Source: Acidobacteriota bacterium
GTDB lineage: Bacteria; Acidobacteriota; Holophagae; Acanthopleuribacterales; Acanthopleuribacteraceae
Direction of reading: 5' to 3'
DNA: 51,396 nucleotides
Assembly (NCBI GenBank): GCA_030066195.1
Contig: JASJCB010000076.1
Location: 1-51,396, forward strand
Made by a program: the position numbers and the translations under genes. Below, in pieces: positions 18,601-24,812 of the stretch. Under the pieces are notes generated by a model. That model was not told where the DNA came from and made no database searches. It was given only the letters and a program-made list of their open reading frames with translations. Position 1 is the first letter of the stretch, and each line of letters opens with the position of its first letter.

Positions 18601-20292
18601 ACCGCGGAAGCCGACGAAACCTGGTTGACGGTTCGAGTGAGAGACACGGGAATAGGGATTCCCGAACATCAGTATGAGCATATCTTCCAATCTTTTCAAC
18701 AAGGCCGGGGGACGACGACTCGCTCGCACGGCGGAACGGGGATCGGCCTGGCGGTTTCGCGTCAATTGGTAGAGCTGCACGGCGGGCGTATTTGGGTAGA
18801 TTCAGAGGTCGGGGTCGGCTCCACTTTTTCCTTCACCCTGCCGCTTTGGGATCGGGAAGCGGAACCGGCACCCAGGAAAGAACCCGTGGAATCCTTGCAG
18901 GTTGCGGCATTGGAAACTGCAATCGATGCGGAGCCTGTCATGGACCCCGTTCCTTCGATAAAATGCGATTCAGAGCAGGAACAGGTTCGTATTCTGGTGG
19001 TTGACGATGACCAGGTCAATCGTCGGGTGCTGAGGAACCATCTCACCATGGAAAACTACCGGGTGTTGGAAGCAGCCGACGGTCAAGAGGCACTGGATCT
19101 CTTCCGGGAAGAACGAACGGTGGACCTGGTTCTTTTGGACATCATGATGCCGGGCATATCCGGTTACGAGGTTTGCCGACAGCTGCGCAAGGACTACACT
19201 CTTCGCGAACTGCCCTTGATCTTCCTGACCGCCAAGGGGAGGAGCAAGGACCTGATCATGGGTTTCGAACACGGCGGCAATGACTACCTCGTCAAACCCA
19301 TCGACCGGAGCGAGTTGATCGCCCGCGTGAAAACCCACCTGGAGCTGTTGCATATGAACCGCGATCTGGAAGCCCTGGTTCAAGACCGAACCAGTCACCT
19401 CATCAAGGCTCAAAAAGATCTCCTGGCGGCCGCGCACCAGGCCGGTATGGCCGAGATTGCAACCCACTTGCTGCATAATGTGGGTAATTCCTTCAACAGC
19501 TTCCAAACCGCGGCCCAGATTCTTCACGAAACCGTCAACCGACAGGAGTGGCGCCGGCGTTTGGTTCAATGGGTGGAAGTAGCCGGAAAGGTGGATGAAG
19601 AAAGAGGAACCGGCTTTTTTGAGGGAGAACGAGGTCGCATGTTGTTGAACTCCATGCAAAAAATCACCGCCGCTTGCGAGAAACACGCCCGTCGGATGGC
19701 CGGTGAAAGCCAGGGTCTCCAAGAAGCCTTGTTCGGCATGACCGATATCTTGCGACAACATCGTCGCTATACCTCCCTGACCAGCCATACCGAAAAGACC
19801 GACCTCAATGAACTGGTCAGGGAAACCTTTCGGATGCAGGATTTCAACCTGAAGTCAGCCGATATTGCCGTGGTCGAGGATCTCCAGCCGTTACCCGAAT
19901 TGACATTGGAAAAGGCCAAGGTGCGATTGACTCTCTTGTGCTTGTTGGAGAACGCCTACGAGGCTATCGGACGGTTGCCGCAAGCAAAGGGACGGGTAAC
20001 CGCCAGGACAAGGAAAACGGAAGATGGGATTATGTTCGAGTTGCGGGACGACGGCCCGGGCATTGCCGAGGAACACCGCGACAAGGTTTTCCGGCAGGGT
20101 TTTACCACCAAACCGGACGGTAGCGGTCTGGGTCTGCATTTTGCGGTGACCACCATGAGAGAGGCCGGAGGGTCTATCCAGGTCGATACCTCCGAGGCGG
20201 TGGGCGTGGGCATACAATTACACTTTCCCCTGATGGTGAACTCAAGCCTTGAACCGCATCTCTCACTCTTGTCCGGGCCGGCGGAGAATTAG
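15625..20292 (+). CDS. Hybrid two-component sensor kinase with two propellers and a second C-terminal kinase module
   Basis: About 1555 aa. Order: signal peptide (MIRAYLLGLLLAVGSIGG, ending ALAQ); 14 WxGTxxGL-type blades, enough for two 7-bladed sensor propellers; a Y_Y_Y domain; a membrane helix (about 807-831); HisKA with TSHELRTPLN (H near 859); an HATPase with DTGIGIP and GGTGIGLAV; a receiver with VDDD and LLDIMMPG (D near 1171); then a second phosphoacceptor-like helix LLHNVGNSFN (near 1283) and a second HATPase with DDGPGI and GSGLGLHFA. The propellers would sense a periplasmic ligand. No DNA-binding output domain is present. I chose the ATG at 15625 because it begins the signal peptide; a GGAG lies 14 nt upstream. 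A -10-like TAGAAT is at 15522-15527. Confidence 0.93.
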   Translation: MIRAYLLGLLLAVGSIGGSALAQGTFRFRHLSLEAGLSQVQVTDVLQDRKGFMWFGTKDGLNRYDGYEFTVYKHDPENPATLSDNYVEVLCEDRNGLLWIGTRDSGLSVFDPKRGVFRNFRHQEGADNGLSNGGVLALVEDDQGNLWIGTQRGLNRYLPESGVFQSFFHDPADPSGLVDDRINRLLIDKRNTLWIGTSKGLVFLEPGSEKFQFFDVTREGFPEKYITALFQSESGVIWVGGGQGLLSFDPHSDQPLRSVRFHSLEESSSRFTQINTIFENRERIWVGSQEKGLYIFEPGKEEVLNILPNPMDPKSLSYHSIARIYEDRTGLLWIATSGAGLDIYNPDLPFFYHGLRADGTGLKSEIIYAVQRDATSALWVGTDGGGVNVRDPRTGVFRRHDHNPEDPYSKLNRITTLLPGVGGSMWVGTTGGLFSMNIETADYSVYRNRPGDPSSLNHDYVSSLYQPEEPHAREFWVGTDGGLNLLDLETGRFRRPSADVNDPEKIFGGTVRVIQKKHGDQALWLATEPNGLYLVDMEANPIAHYRHDFRDPNSLSNNRVTCLCPDPRQPERFLWVGTRGGGFNLLDMAGGHFRQFRTRDGLPNDTVYGILDDKRGYLWLSTNKGLSRFDPSSETFENFDQYDGLQGDEFNTGAYFKDADGTLYFGGMEGLTVFNPAEIQTRTAPPDIIVSRFLRFNREVLPRTLDATSPLKEAIHDTNTIELSYRDSVFSFELSLMDYANPSKNRYAYKMDGFDDAWLFTKPGKRTATYTNLDPGTYTFRARSAGHEGSGDHIEAVIDVIIEPPIWQTWWAYLVYLTAVILLVYAYIRANRLKLEQERRVVQRLSHLDAMKDEFLANTSHELRTPLNGIIGLTESLLSGAGGELSASAKQDLSFVASCGKRLTGLINDILDFSKLKNQTLELNLEAVDVREVVESVLSLCRSLVDRKPLELVSRIPEGLSEACADENRLQQIMFNLIGNAVKFTERGSVEITAEADETWLTVRVRDTGIGIPEHQYEHIFQSFQQGRGTTTRSHGGTGIGLAVSRQLVELHGGRIWVDSEVGVGSTFSFTLPLWDREAEPAPRKEPVESLQVAALETAIDAEPVMDPVPSIKCDSEQEQVRILVVDDDQVNRRVLRNHLTMENYRVLEAADGQEALDLFREERTVDLVLLDIMMPGISGYEVCRQLRKDYTLRELPLIFLTAKGRSKDLIMGFEHGGNDYLVKPIDRSELIARVKTHLELLHMNRDLEALVQDRTSHLIKAQKDLLAAAHQAGMAEIATHLLHNVGNSFNSFQTAAQILHETVNRQEWRRRLVQWVEVAGKVDEERGTGFFEGERGRMLLNSMQKITAACEKHARRMAGESQGLQEALFGMTDILRQHRRYTSLTSHTEKTDLNELVRETFRMQDFNLKSADIAVVEDLQPLPELTLEKAKVRLTLLCLLENAYEAIGRLPQAKGRVTARTRKTEDGIMFELRDDGPGIAEEHRDKVFRQGFTTKPDGSGLGLHFAVTTMREAGGSIQVDTSEAVGVGIQLHFPLMVNSSLEPHLSLLSGPAEN

Positions 20293-20457
20293 TTCAGGTC
20301 TACGCTCCGTGGGTGGAAACTATGTTTTTCGTTTGGAGATGTTGTCGGGACGGTTTGCCTTCCCGGTTTTTCATCTTATGCCCTGGACCAACAGGCAGCG
20401 TTTGCGTTCTGCCGTGGGTATCAGGGCCGATGCTTGGGACCATGTCTTGAGGTGGAC

Positions 20458-20670
20458 TTACAGTTCTATATAGCAGAGCTTGCTCATGCAAAACCTGACC
20501 GGTTGCCCCATGACGTACTGGTATTTGAATTCCCCATAGATCTCGTCGGGTCCGTTGCGTATGACGCATTCACACTCAACGGAAGTTTCAGTGGCGTAAA
20601 GAGGGCTGACAAAGATAAGGCCGGACAGGCAAATCAAAATCAAAAGTACACAAGCGAACCAGATTTTCAT
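20458..20670 (-). CDS. Small secreted Cys-rich peptide, 70 aa
   Basis: A 26-residue signal peptide (hydrophobic core LLILICLSGLIFV, likely cleaved after YATE or LYA) is followed by a mature peptide of about 44 aa with four cysteines in the order C-x-C-x25-C-x4-C. The ATG has GGAG 6 nt upstream, and the gene follows the propeller gene by 15 bp, so it is real and co-transcribed. The N-terminal part of the propeller protein has the same cysteine layout and the same CVI step. Organisation resembles NVEALA-type peptides that accompany 6-bladed propellers in Bacteroidota, but I see no clear sequence match. Function unknown; disulfide-bonded export product is my inference. Confidence 0.75.
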   Translation of the reverse strand: MKIWFACVLLILICLSGLIFVSPLYATETSVECECVIRNGPDEIYGEFKYQYVMGQPVRFCMSKLCYIEL

Positions 20671-20685
20671 ATCGTTCTCCTCGAT

Positions 20686-21981
20686 TTAGTTGTTGTCCAG
20701 GGCAATGTGGATCTGAGGTGGAGGAATGTAGACATCATCGTAAAAGGCGGCAACCCTATCGATGTCTGCTTTGTGGCATCGAATAAGCATTCCTTGCCCG
20801 CTTTCCTCGTTGTAACCGGTGAGGTAGGCTGTTTCACCGTGTATCGCAATAATCCTGTTGTAATGGCTTTCTTCCGGTTGGACCCGCCGGCCCTGATGGT
20901 CGAACACAAACGCATATTTCTTGTGGTCGGGGTAGGCGGACCAACGCGTGATCATCAAGCGATGACCCGGTAAAGGCATGAAGCCGCGAATATGAGGGAA
21001 ATACTCGGGTGCATCAAGCGAGAATCGTCCTTCTGAGTCGGCCTTTTCTATTTCCGCTCGTCCCCACGCCTCGTCAAAGGCGAACGGTTCCCATGGGCGG
21101 GTGATCGTATGGATGATACGGTGCGTGGTCGTGTCGATGATATCGATCTTGAAGCGTGGACCTACATGGGCCAGGTAGAAAAAACGCAAGTCATGAGTGA
21201 TGCCGAAATGGAGAAACTCCTTGGCCGGGTTGACGGCCAGGCTCTTTTGATGGACCGCGACCGGCTTCCTGGGCTTGCCCGGGCTCATCCATCGGGGCGT
21301 CCAACGCATCACCAGTCGTTTGTTTTTTAATTGGTGATCCACCGCGTATAACTCGGCAGGCGTGTTTTTCCCGTATCGATAGACGGGGAAATAAAAACCC
21401 GTCTCGGTTTTGAAAATTTCGGTACCGAGATCGAGTTGTTTGTGACGCTCGATAAAGTGTCCCTCCAGGTCATAGAAGGAGACGTATTTCGTCATGGAGT
21501 CGGAGATCCAGATCTTACCATCATGATAACCAAGGTAGATGGGGGAGAGCAGTTCGCCCGGGCCTTGACCTTTTCCGCCGAAGACGCCTACCTTTTCTCC
21601 CGCGGCGTTGTAGCGATAAAGCATGTTGGATTCATCGGTCAGAATGTAGACCCGGCCGTCGGGCACAATGGCGCATTGGTTATAAATAGGGGAATACACA
21701 TCGGTATCTTTATAGATGACCACGCCGTCCGGCAAATCCGATGAGGTGGAACGGCTTGTCGGAATCGATATTTCCGGCGACTTCCGCGACTGCCCGTTTG
21801 CGCGTTTCGGTGCGATACAGTCCAAAACCACACAGGTCTTGACGCCGTTCTCCTCCACCAAAAGTCCGTATTCACGCGTCGTAGGTATCACACATGAACA
21901 ATCCGGGGTTCGCGGTAGCAAAAAGAACCAGCCCGCGCCGACGACTAGTGCCAAAGCTGTGAGGGAGATAGTTAGTTTCAT
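20686..21981 (-). CDS. Secreted 6-bladed beta-propeller protein
   Basis: 431 aa. An N-terminal hydrophobic segment (LTALALVVGAGWFFLLP) serves as signal or anchor. A Cys module follows with C-x-C-x19-C-x4-C (DCSCVI...TCVVLDC). The rest is a 6-bladed, NHL-like propeller: phrases such as VYILTDESNMLYRYNAAG, the hallmark GGKGQGPGEL, KIWISDSMTKYVSFYDLEG and MITRWSAYPDHKKYAFVFD mark the blades. Such proteins are exported binding scaffolds. It lies 39 bp after the TlpA-like gene and 15 bp before the small Cys peptide, and the shared Cys module argues that the three act together. No catalytic motif is seen. Confidence 0.85.
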   Translation of the reverse strand: MKLTISLTALALVVGAGWFFLLPRTPDCSCVIPTTREYGLLVEENGVKTCVVLDCIAPKRANGQSRKSPEISIPTSRSTSSDLPDGVVIYKDTDVYSPIYNQCAIVPDGRVYILTDESNMLYRYNAAGEKVGVFGGKGQGPGELLSPIYLGYHDGKIWISDSMTKYVSFYDLEGHFIERHKQLDLGTEIFKTETGFYFPVYRYGKNTPAELYAVDHQLKNKRLVMRWTPRWMSPGKPRKPVAVHQKSLAVNPAKEFLHFGITHDLRFFYLAHVGPRFKIDIIDTTTHRIIHTITRPWEPFAFDEAWGRAEIEKADSEGRFSLDAPEYFPHIRGFMPLPGHRLMITRWSAYPDHKKYAFVFDHQGRRVQPEESHYNRIIAIHGETAYLTGYNEESGQGMLIRCHKADIDRVAAFYDDVYIPPPQIHIALDNN

Positions 21982-22020
21982 AGAAAAATGGATGCCTTGT
22001 CGAAAGACTTGGAAGGCGGA

Positions 22021-22605
22021 TCAAGTATGTTGCAATGTGAAGCGGATCAAGGCGTCATAAACCTTTTCATGTAAGGTTCCCGCGTGAAGCCAGATCACCT
22101 CGTTCCTCGCGTTCACGATGATGAACAGCGGAATCTTGTTCGTTCGATAGGCGCGATGAAAGCCCTCGGGCGGATCGGCCAGAAAGGTTCCGTGCCGGGC
22201 CTCGGGACCAAAATGGGTCAAGACATCGGTTCTAGTACTCAGGGATAACATGGCAGGTGACAGGGAAGCCAGGCGTGGGTCGGAGGTCAATCTCGGCCAC
22301 CATTCAGAGACCAGGTCTCCACAGATAAGGCACCCGGGGGAAACAATGCCTAAAAATCGAGCGCTGTCGCCGGCCTGAAAGCTTTTAGGATCGCCGTTCA
22401 GGTCAAAGGCGTGGAAAGGAGGCACCATGTCTCCGACGCGCAGGGCTTCCTCTTGTACATGCGCGGTCAGTTTTGCCCGCGTGAGAGCATGCTGCCGACG
22501 CAACTTCAGTCCAAGAGTTACCGTGAAGAGCAAGCCCAATACAGCCGCGATCGCCAGGGTCCACAGGGTTGCTTTATTATAGAAGCCCGAGGAGTTTTCG
22601 GCCAT
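22021..22605 (-). CDS. Membrane-anchored thiol oxidoreductase, TlpA/thioredoxin-like
   Basis: 194 aa. An N-terminal membrane helix (about 12-33) anchors a periplasm-facing thioredoxin fold. The redox site is SPGCLICGDL with C92 and C95, in the position of the TlpA/ResA CxxC; the cis-proline strand is TNKIPLFIIVN. It could oxidise, reduce or isomerise disulfides in exported proteins. I chose the ATG at 22605, which has GAGG 6 nt upstream and puts the membrane helix near the N-terminus, rather than an in-frame ATG 42 nt earlier. A near-consensus promoter precedes it. First gene of the trio with the propeller and the Cys-rich peptide, both plausible substrates. Confidence 0.85.
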   Translation of the reverse strand: MAENSSGFYNKATLWTLAIAAVLGLLFTVTLGLKLRRQHALTRAKLTAHVQEEALRVGDMVPPFHAFDLNGDPKSFQAGDSARFLGIVSPGCLICGDLVSEWWPRLTSDPRLASLSPAMLSLSTRTDVLTHFGPEARHGTFLADPPEGFHRAYRTNKIPLFIIVNARNEVIWLHAGTLHEKVYDALIRFTLQHT

Positions 22606-22632
22606 GATGTGCCTCAATATGATGGTGGCACA

Positions 22633-22660
22633 ATCATAGCAGCTCAATTTTTACTGTCAA
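22633..22660 (-). promoter_or_regulatory. Strong sigma-70 promoter for the Cys-peptide operon
   Basis: On the minus strand: perfect TTGACA (22660-22655), 16 nt, TATGAT (22638-22633), 27 nt before the chosen ATG. This is the closest match to the consensus in the window and supports vegetative expression. Confidence 0.72.
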
Positions 22661-22710
22661 CGGCGAAATTCGTGAACATGGGCCGGTAACAACGCCGAAT
22701 TGACTCAACT

Positions 22711-22763
22711 CTTCCCGGGAAAAAATGAGAAGCTCGCATGTTCCAGGGAACAATCGAGTATCA
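22711..22763. repeat. Palindromic intergenic element, second copy
   Basis: CTTCCCGGGAA at 22711-22721 and TTCCAGGGAACAATCGAGTA at 22741-22760 follow the same order as the element at 2758-2820, with a shorter centre. It lies upstream of the thiol-oxidoreductase promoter. Confidence 0.45.
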
Positions 22764-22830
22764 AGTCTGTAGGGATTGCAACTTCGTTCGAGCAAGGTAA
22801 TGGAAAAGTGCCGGACATTGAACCAACCAG

Positions 22831-23340
22831 GCGGCCGGGGCGACGGCAAATTTTCCGCCGGTTTTTGAAGTGCGGCCCGGGCACCGGCTCCTTCGCGCGA
22901 GAATTTTGGTAAGCGGCCGGGGCGACGGCAAATTTTCCGCCGGTTTTTAAGGCGCGGCCCGGGCACCGGCTCCTTCGCGAGAGAATTTTGGTAAGCGGCC
23001 GGGGCGACGGCAAATTTTCCGCCGGTTTTTGAAGTGCGGCCCGGACACCGGGTACTTCGCGAGAAGACTTTGACAGGCGGCCGGGGCGACGGCAAATTTT
23101 CCGCCGGTTTTTGGAGTGCGGCCCGGGCACCGGGTACTTCGCGAGAAGACTTTGACAGGCGGCCGGGGCGACGGCAAATTTTCCGCCGGTTTTTAAGGCG
23201 CGGCCCGGACACCGGGGTACTCGCGAGAGGACTTTGACAGGCGGCCGGGGCGACGGCAAATTTTCCGTCGGTTTTTGGAGTGCGGCCCGGGCACCGGCTC
23301 CTTCGCGCGAGAATTTTGGTGGCCGGCCGGGGCGACGGCA
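22831..23340. repeat. Minisatellite: six 82-bp tandem units plus a partial seventh
   Basis: Units begin at 22831, 22913, 22995, 23077, 23159 and 23241; a truncated unit starts at 23323. Each opens with GCGGCCGGGGCGACGGCAAA and continues TTTTCCGCCGGTTTTT. The first half of the unit is almost invariant (one change, in unit 6), while the second half alternates between forms: GCACCGGCTCCTTCGCGCGA in units 1, 2 and 6, and a CACCGGGTAC-type form in units 3 to 5. The period is exact in all copies. Each contains a short CGGC...GCCG stem followed by a T-run, resembling a weak terminator. The period is not a multiple of three, so it is not a protein repeat. Confidence 0.95.
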
Positions 23341-23436
23341 GCCACCTTATTCCGGGCAGGGGCCTTCAAAACCGTGTAGAGGCGCGTATCCCCCGCACAA
23401 TCTGAGGATTCGCAAGAATTCCTAATCGGTCCGGGT

Positions 23437-23442
23437 TATAAT
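23437..23442 (+). promoter_or_regulatory. -10 box upstream of the sigma factor gene
   Basis: A perfect TATAAT about 50 nt before the sigma gene. No -35 hexamer is recognisable at normal spacing, so activation by a regulator or by an alternative sigma factor is possible. Confidence 0.35.
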
Positions 23443-23489
23443 GACGTATAGATACCCGAGCGCTTGTTCGGGCATTGAACGATCACCTG

Positions 23490-24014
23490 ATGGAACATAT
23501 GGACAATCCCAACCCACTCGTTGAAGAAGATTTTCGAACCCTATTTGACCGTTTCCGGCCCAAAGTTTGGATGTACATCCTTCAAAAGGTGCCCTCTCAG
23601 GACGCCGAGGATGTTTTTCAGGAGATCTGCCTGAATGTCTTCACCAAACTGGCCAACCTGAAGGACCCGGATAAGTTCCTTCCCTGGGTCTTTTCCATCA
23701 CGCGGAGACGGGTTCAGGACTACTATCGCGCAAAATACAATCAGCCCAATCTGGTCGGCGAAGATCAATTCGAATTTCCCTTACTGGAAGATGCATCTTT
23801 TTCACATGATCGCCGACTATACATCAAAGAGCTCAGGAAATGCATCCTGGGCTTGAAAGATCCCTATCGTGAAGTGGCCTTGCTCCATTTCATTTTAGGA
23901 CTGTCCGCACCAGAAATTGTAAAGGTATTGGACCTGAATGAGAACACTGTCAAAAGTCATATCATCCGTTCCAGACCCTTAATTTTCAAGTGCATCCAGA
24001 GGAAAAAGAAGTGA
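23490..24014 (+). CDS. ECF-type RNA polymerase sigma factor
   Basis: About 174 aa. Region 2 runs from FRTLFDRFRPKVWMYILQKV through DAEDVFQEICLNVF to FSITRRRVQDYYR, the core-binding and -10-binding part. Region 4 is the helix-turn-helix LSAPEIVKVLDLNENTVKSH. There is no region 1.1 or 3, as expected for the ECF group. The start is unclear: ATG at 23490, ATG at 23499 and TTG at 23475 are all in frame with weak ribosome-binding sites. The next gene overlaps the stop codon and encodes a single-pass membrane protein, the usual place for an anti-sigma factor. The target regulon cannot be read from this window. Confidence 0.92.
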   Translation: MEHMDNPNPLVEEDFRTLFDRFRPKVWMYILQKVPSQDAEDVFQEICLNVFTKLANLKDPDKFLPWVFSITRRRVQDYYRAKYNQPNLVGEDQFEFPLLEDASFSHDRRLYIKELRKCILGLKDPYREVALLHFILGLSAPEIVKVLDLNENTVKSHIIRSRPLIFKCIQRKKK

Positions 24015-24622
24015 CCGATCGAATCGATACAGACCGACTATACGAACTGATGGGGCAAACGGCTCCAGAAGATCTCCGTGCTGCCTGCGGCGACCGATTG
24101 GATGAAGAGAGCCGTCTTGTCCTCGCCGAGTTTGAAAAACTTACCTCGGACCTGGAGGGTTTCCATGCGGAAATGAGCCGCCTGACCCCGCCGGTTCCGC
24201 AAGTGGACCTTCCACAAAAGACCAACGTCGTCAGTTTCTGGCGTCGTCCCGTCTTGCCCGCGTGGAGCTTACCCGCGGCCGCGGCCGCTACTTTCTTCCT
24301 GGGCGTGGTTGTTCCAACCCAACCCGAAAAAGCGGCGCCCGTGGAAGAGCCGAAACCGGAAGAAGCCGTGCGGGAAGTGGTTATCGACACATCCTCTACG
24401 CGCTTTGATGAAGGCATTGCCGACGCTATCTTCGAGCGCGGTTCCTACTTCATGGAGCAGGAAAACCATCAAGCCGCTTACAATGACTTCAAGCTGGTCC
24501 AAGTCCTTAATCCGAATGATGAACGTGTCCTGGATTACCTGCTGGTGGTAACCGCCGAGCTCAAACTTACAGATGAGCAGAAACACTATCAAGACCTGAA
24601 GGACAAGCTCATCGAAGAATGA
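24011..24622 (+). CDS. Single-pass membrane protein with TPR-like tail, putative anti-sigma partner
   Basis: 203 aa. An N-terminal acidic helical part of about 75 residues carries LYELMGQTAPEDLRAA, then a membrane helix (about 83-102), then a Pro/Glu-rich linker and a C-terminal domain with a TPR-like pair (IFERGSYFMEQENHQAAYND). No ZAS zinc motif is visible. The GTG at 24011 overlaps the sigma stop as GTGA and has AGGA 7 nt upstream; a GTG at 23990 is also in frame. Context and topology suggest that it holds the sigma factor at the membrane and senses an exported signal through the TPR part. That role is inferred. Confidence 0.75.
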   Translation: MTDRIDTDRLYELMGQTAPEDLRAACGDRLDEESRLVLAEFEKLTSDLEGFHAEMSRLTPPVPQVDLPQKTNVVSFWRRPVLPAWSLPAAAAATFFLGVVVPTQPEKAAPVEEPKPEEAVREVVIDTSSTRFDEGIADAIFERGSYFMEQENHQAAYNDFKLVQVLNPNDERVLDYLLVVTAELKLTDEQKHYQDLKDKLIEE

Positions 24623-24652
24623 TCTTTCAATCTTTCTTTCCGATCGAAAAAG

Positions 24653-24683
24653 CCGGTTCCGTCTGGGACCGGTTTTTTTTTTT
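24653..24683 (+). terminator. Rho-independent terminator
   Basis: Stem CCGGTTCC (24653-24660) and GGGACCGG (24665-24672) with a 4-nt loop, then eleven consecutive T residues. It closes the sigma/partner operon. It is the clearest terminator in the window. Confidence 0.92.
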
Positions 24684-24777
24684 AGGGGATAGGTTGGGGT
24701 ACGTCCCAAGTCGGAATATTCCGCGGCGTCATCGGCACGCGTGTTTCCATGCGGCCTTTCCCGAATGACGGAATCAG

Positions 24778-24799
24778 GGCGCACCCTTTCGGGTGCGCC
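24778..24799 (-). terminator. Hairpin downstream of the AbgT gene
   Basis: A perfect 9-bp stem, GGCGCACCC with GGGTGCGCC, has a GAAA tetraloop on the minus strand and lies 13 bp after the abgT-family stop. The GNRA loop favours stability; the U-tract is missing, so Rho or 3'-end protection may be involved. Confidence 0.55.
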
Positions 24800-24812
24800 T
24801 GTTCGGGTTGCA

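Larger units (their letters stand above)
22661..23489. other. Gene-free region with palindromic element and minisatellite
   Basis: About 830 bp between the divergent TlpA-like and sigma-factor genes. It contains the 22711-22763 element, the 82-bp tandem array and, at the right end, a -10 box for the sigma gene. Long open frames cross the array on both strands and in several frames, but they only reflect its base composition. Confidence 0.7.

Noticed and set aside
22634..23259. Arg/Pro-rich minus-strand frames of up to 192 codons across the tandem array
   Set aside because: They exist in more than one frame because the 82-bp unit is G+C-rich and lacks stops. The 82-bp period shifts frame in each unit, there is no ribosome-binding site, and the product would be a low-complexity repeat.
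22831..23340. Possible CRISPR array
   Set aside because: Units are contiguous 82-bp copies without variable spacers of constant length, and there are no cas genes in the window.
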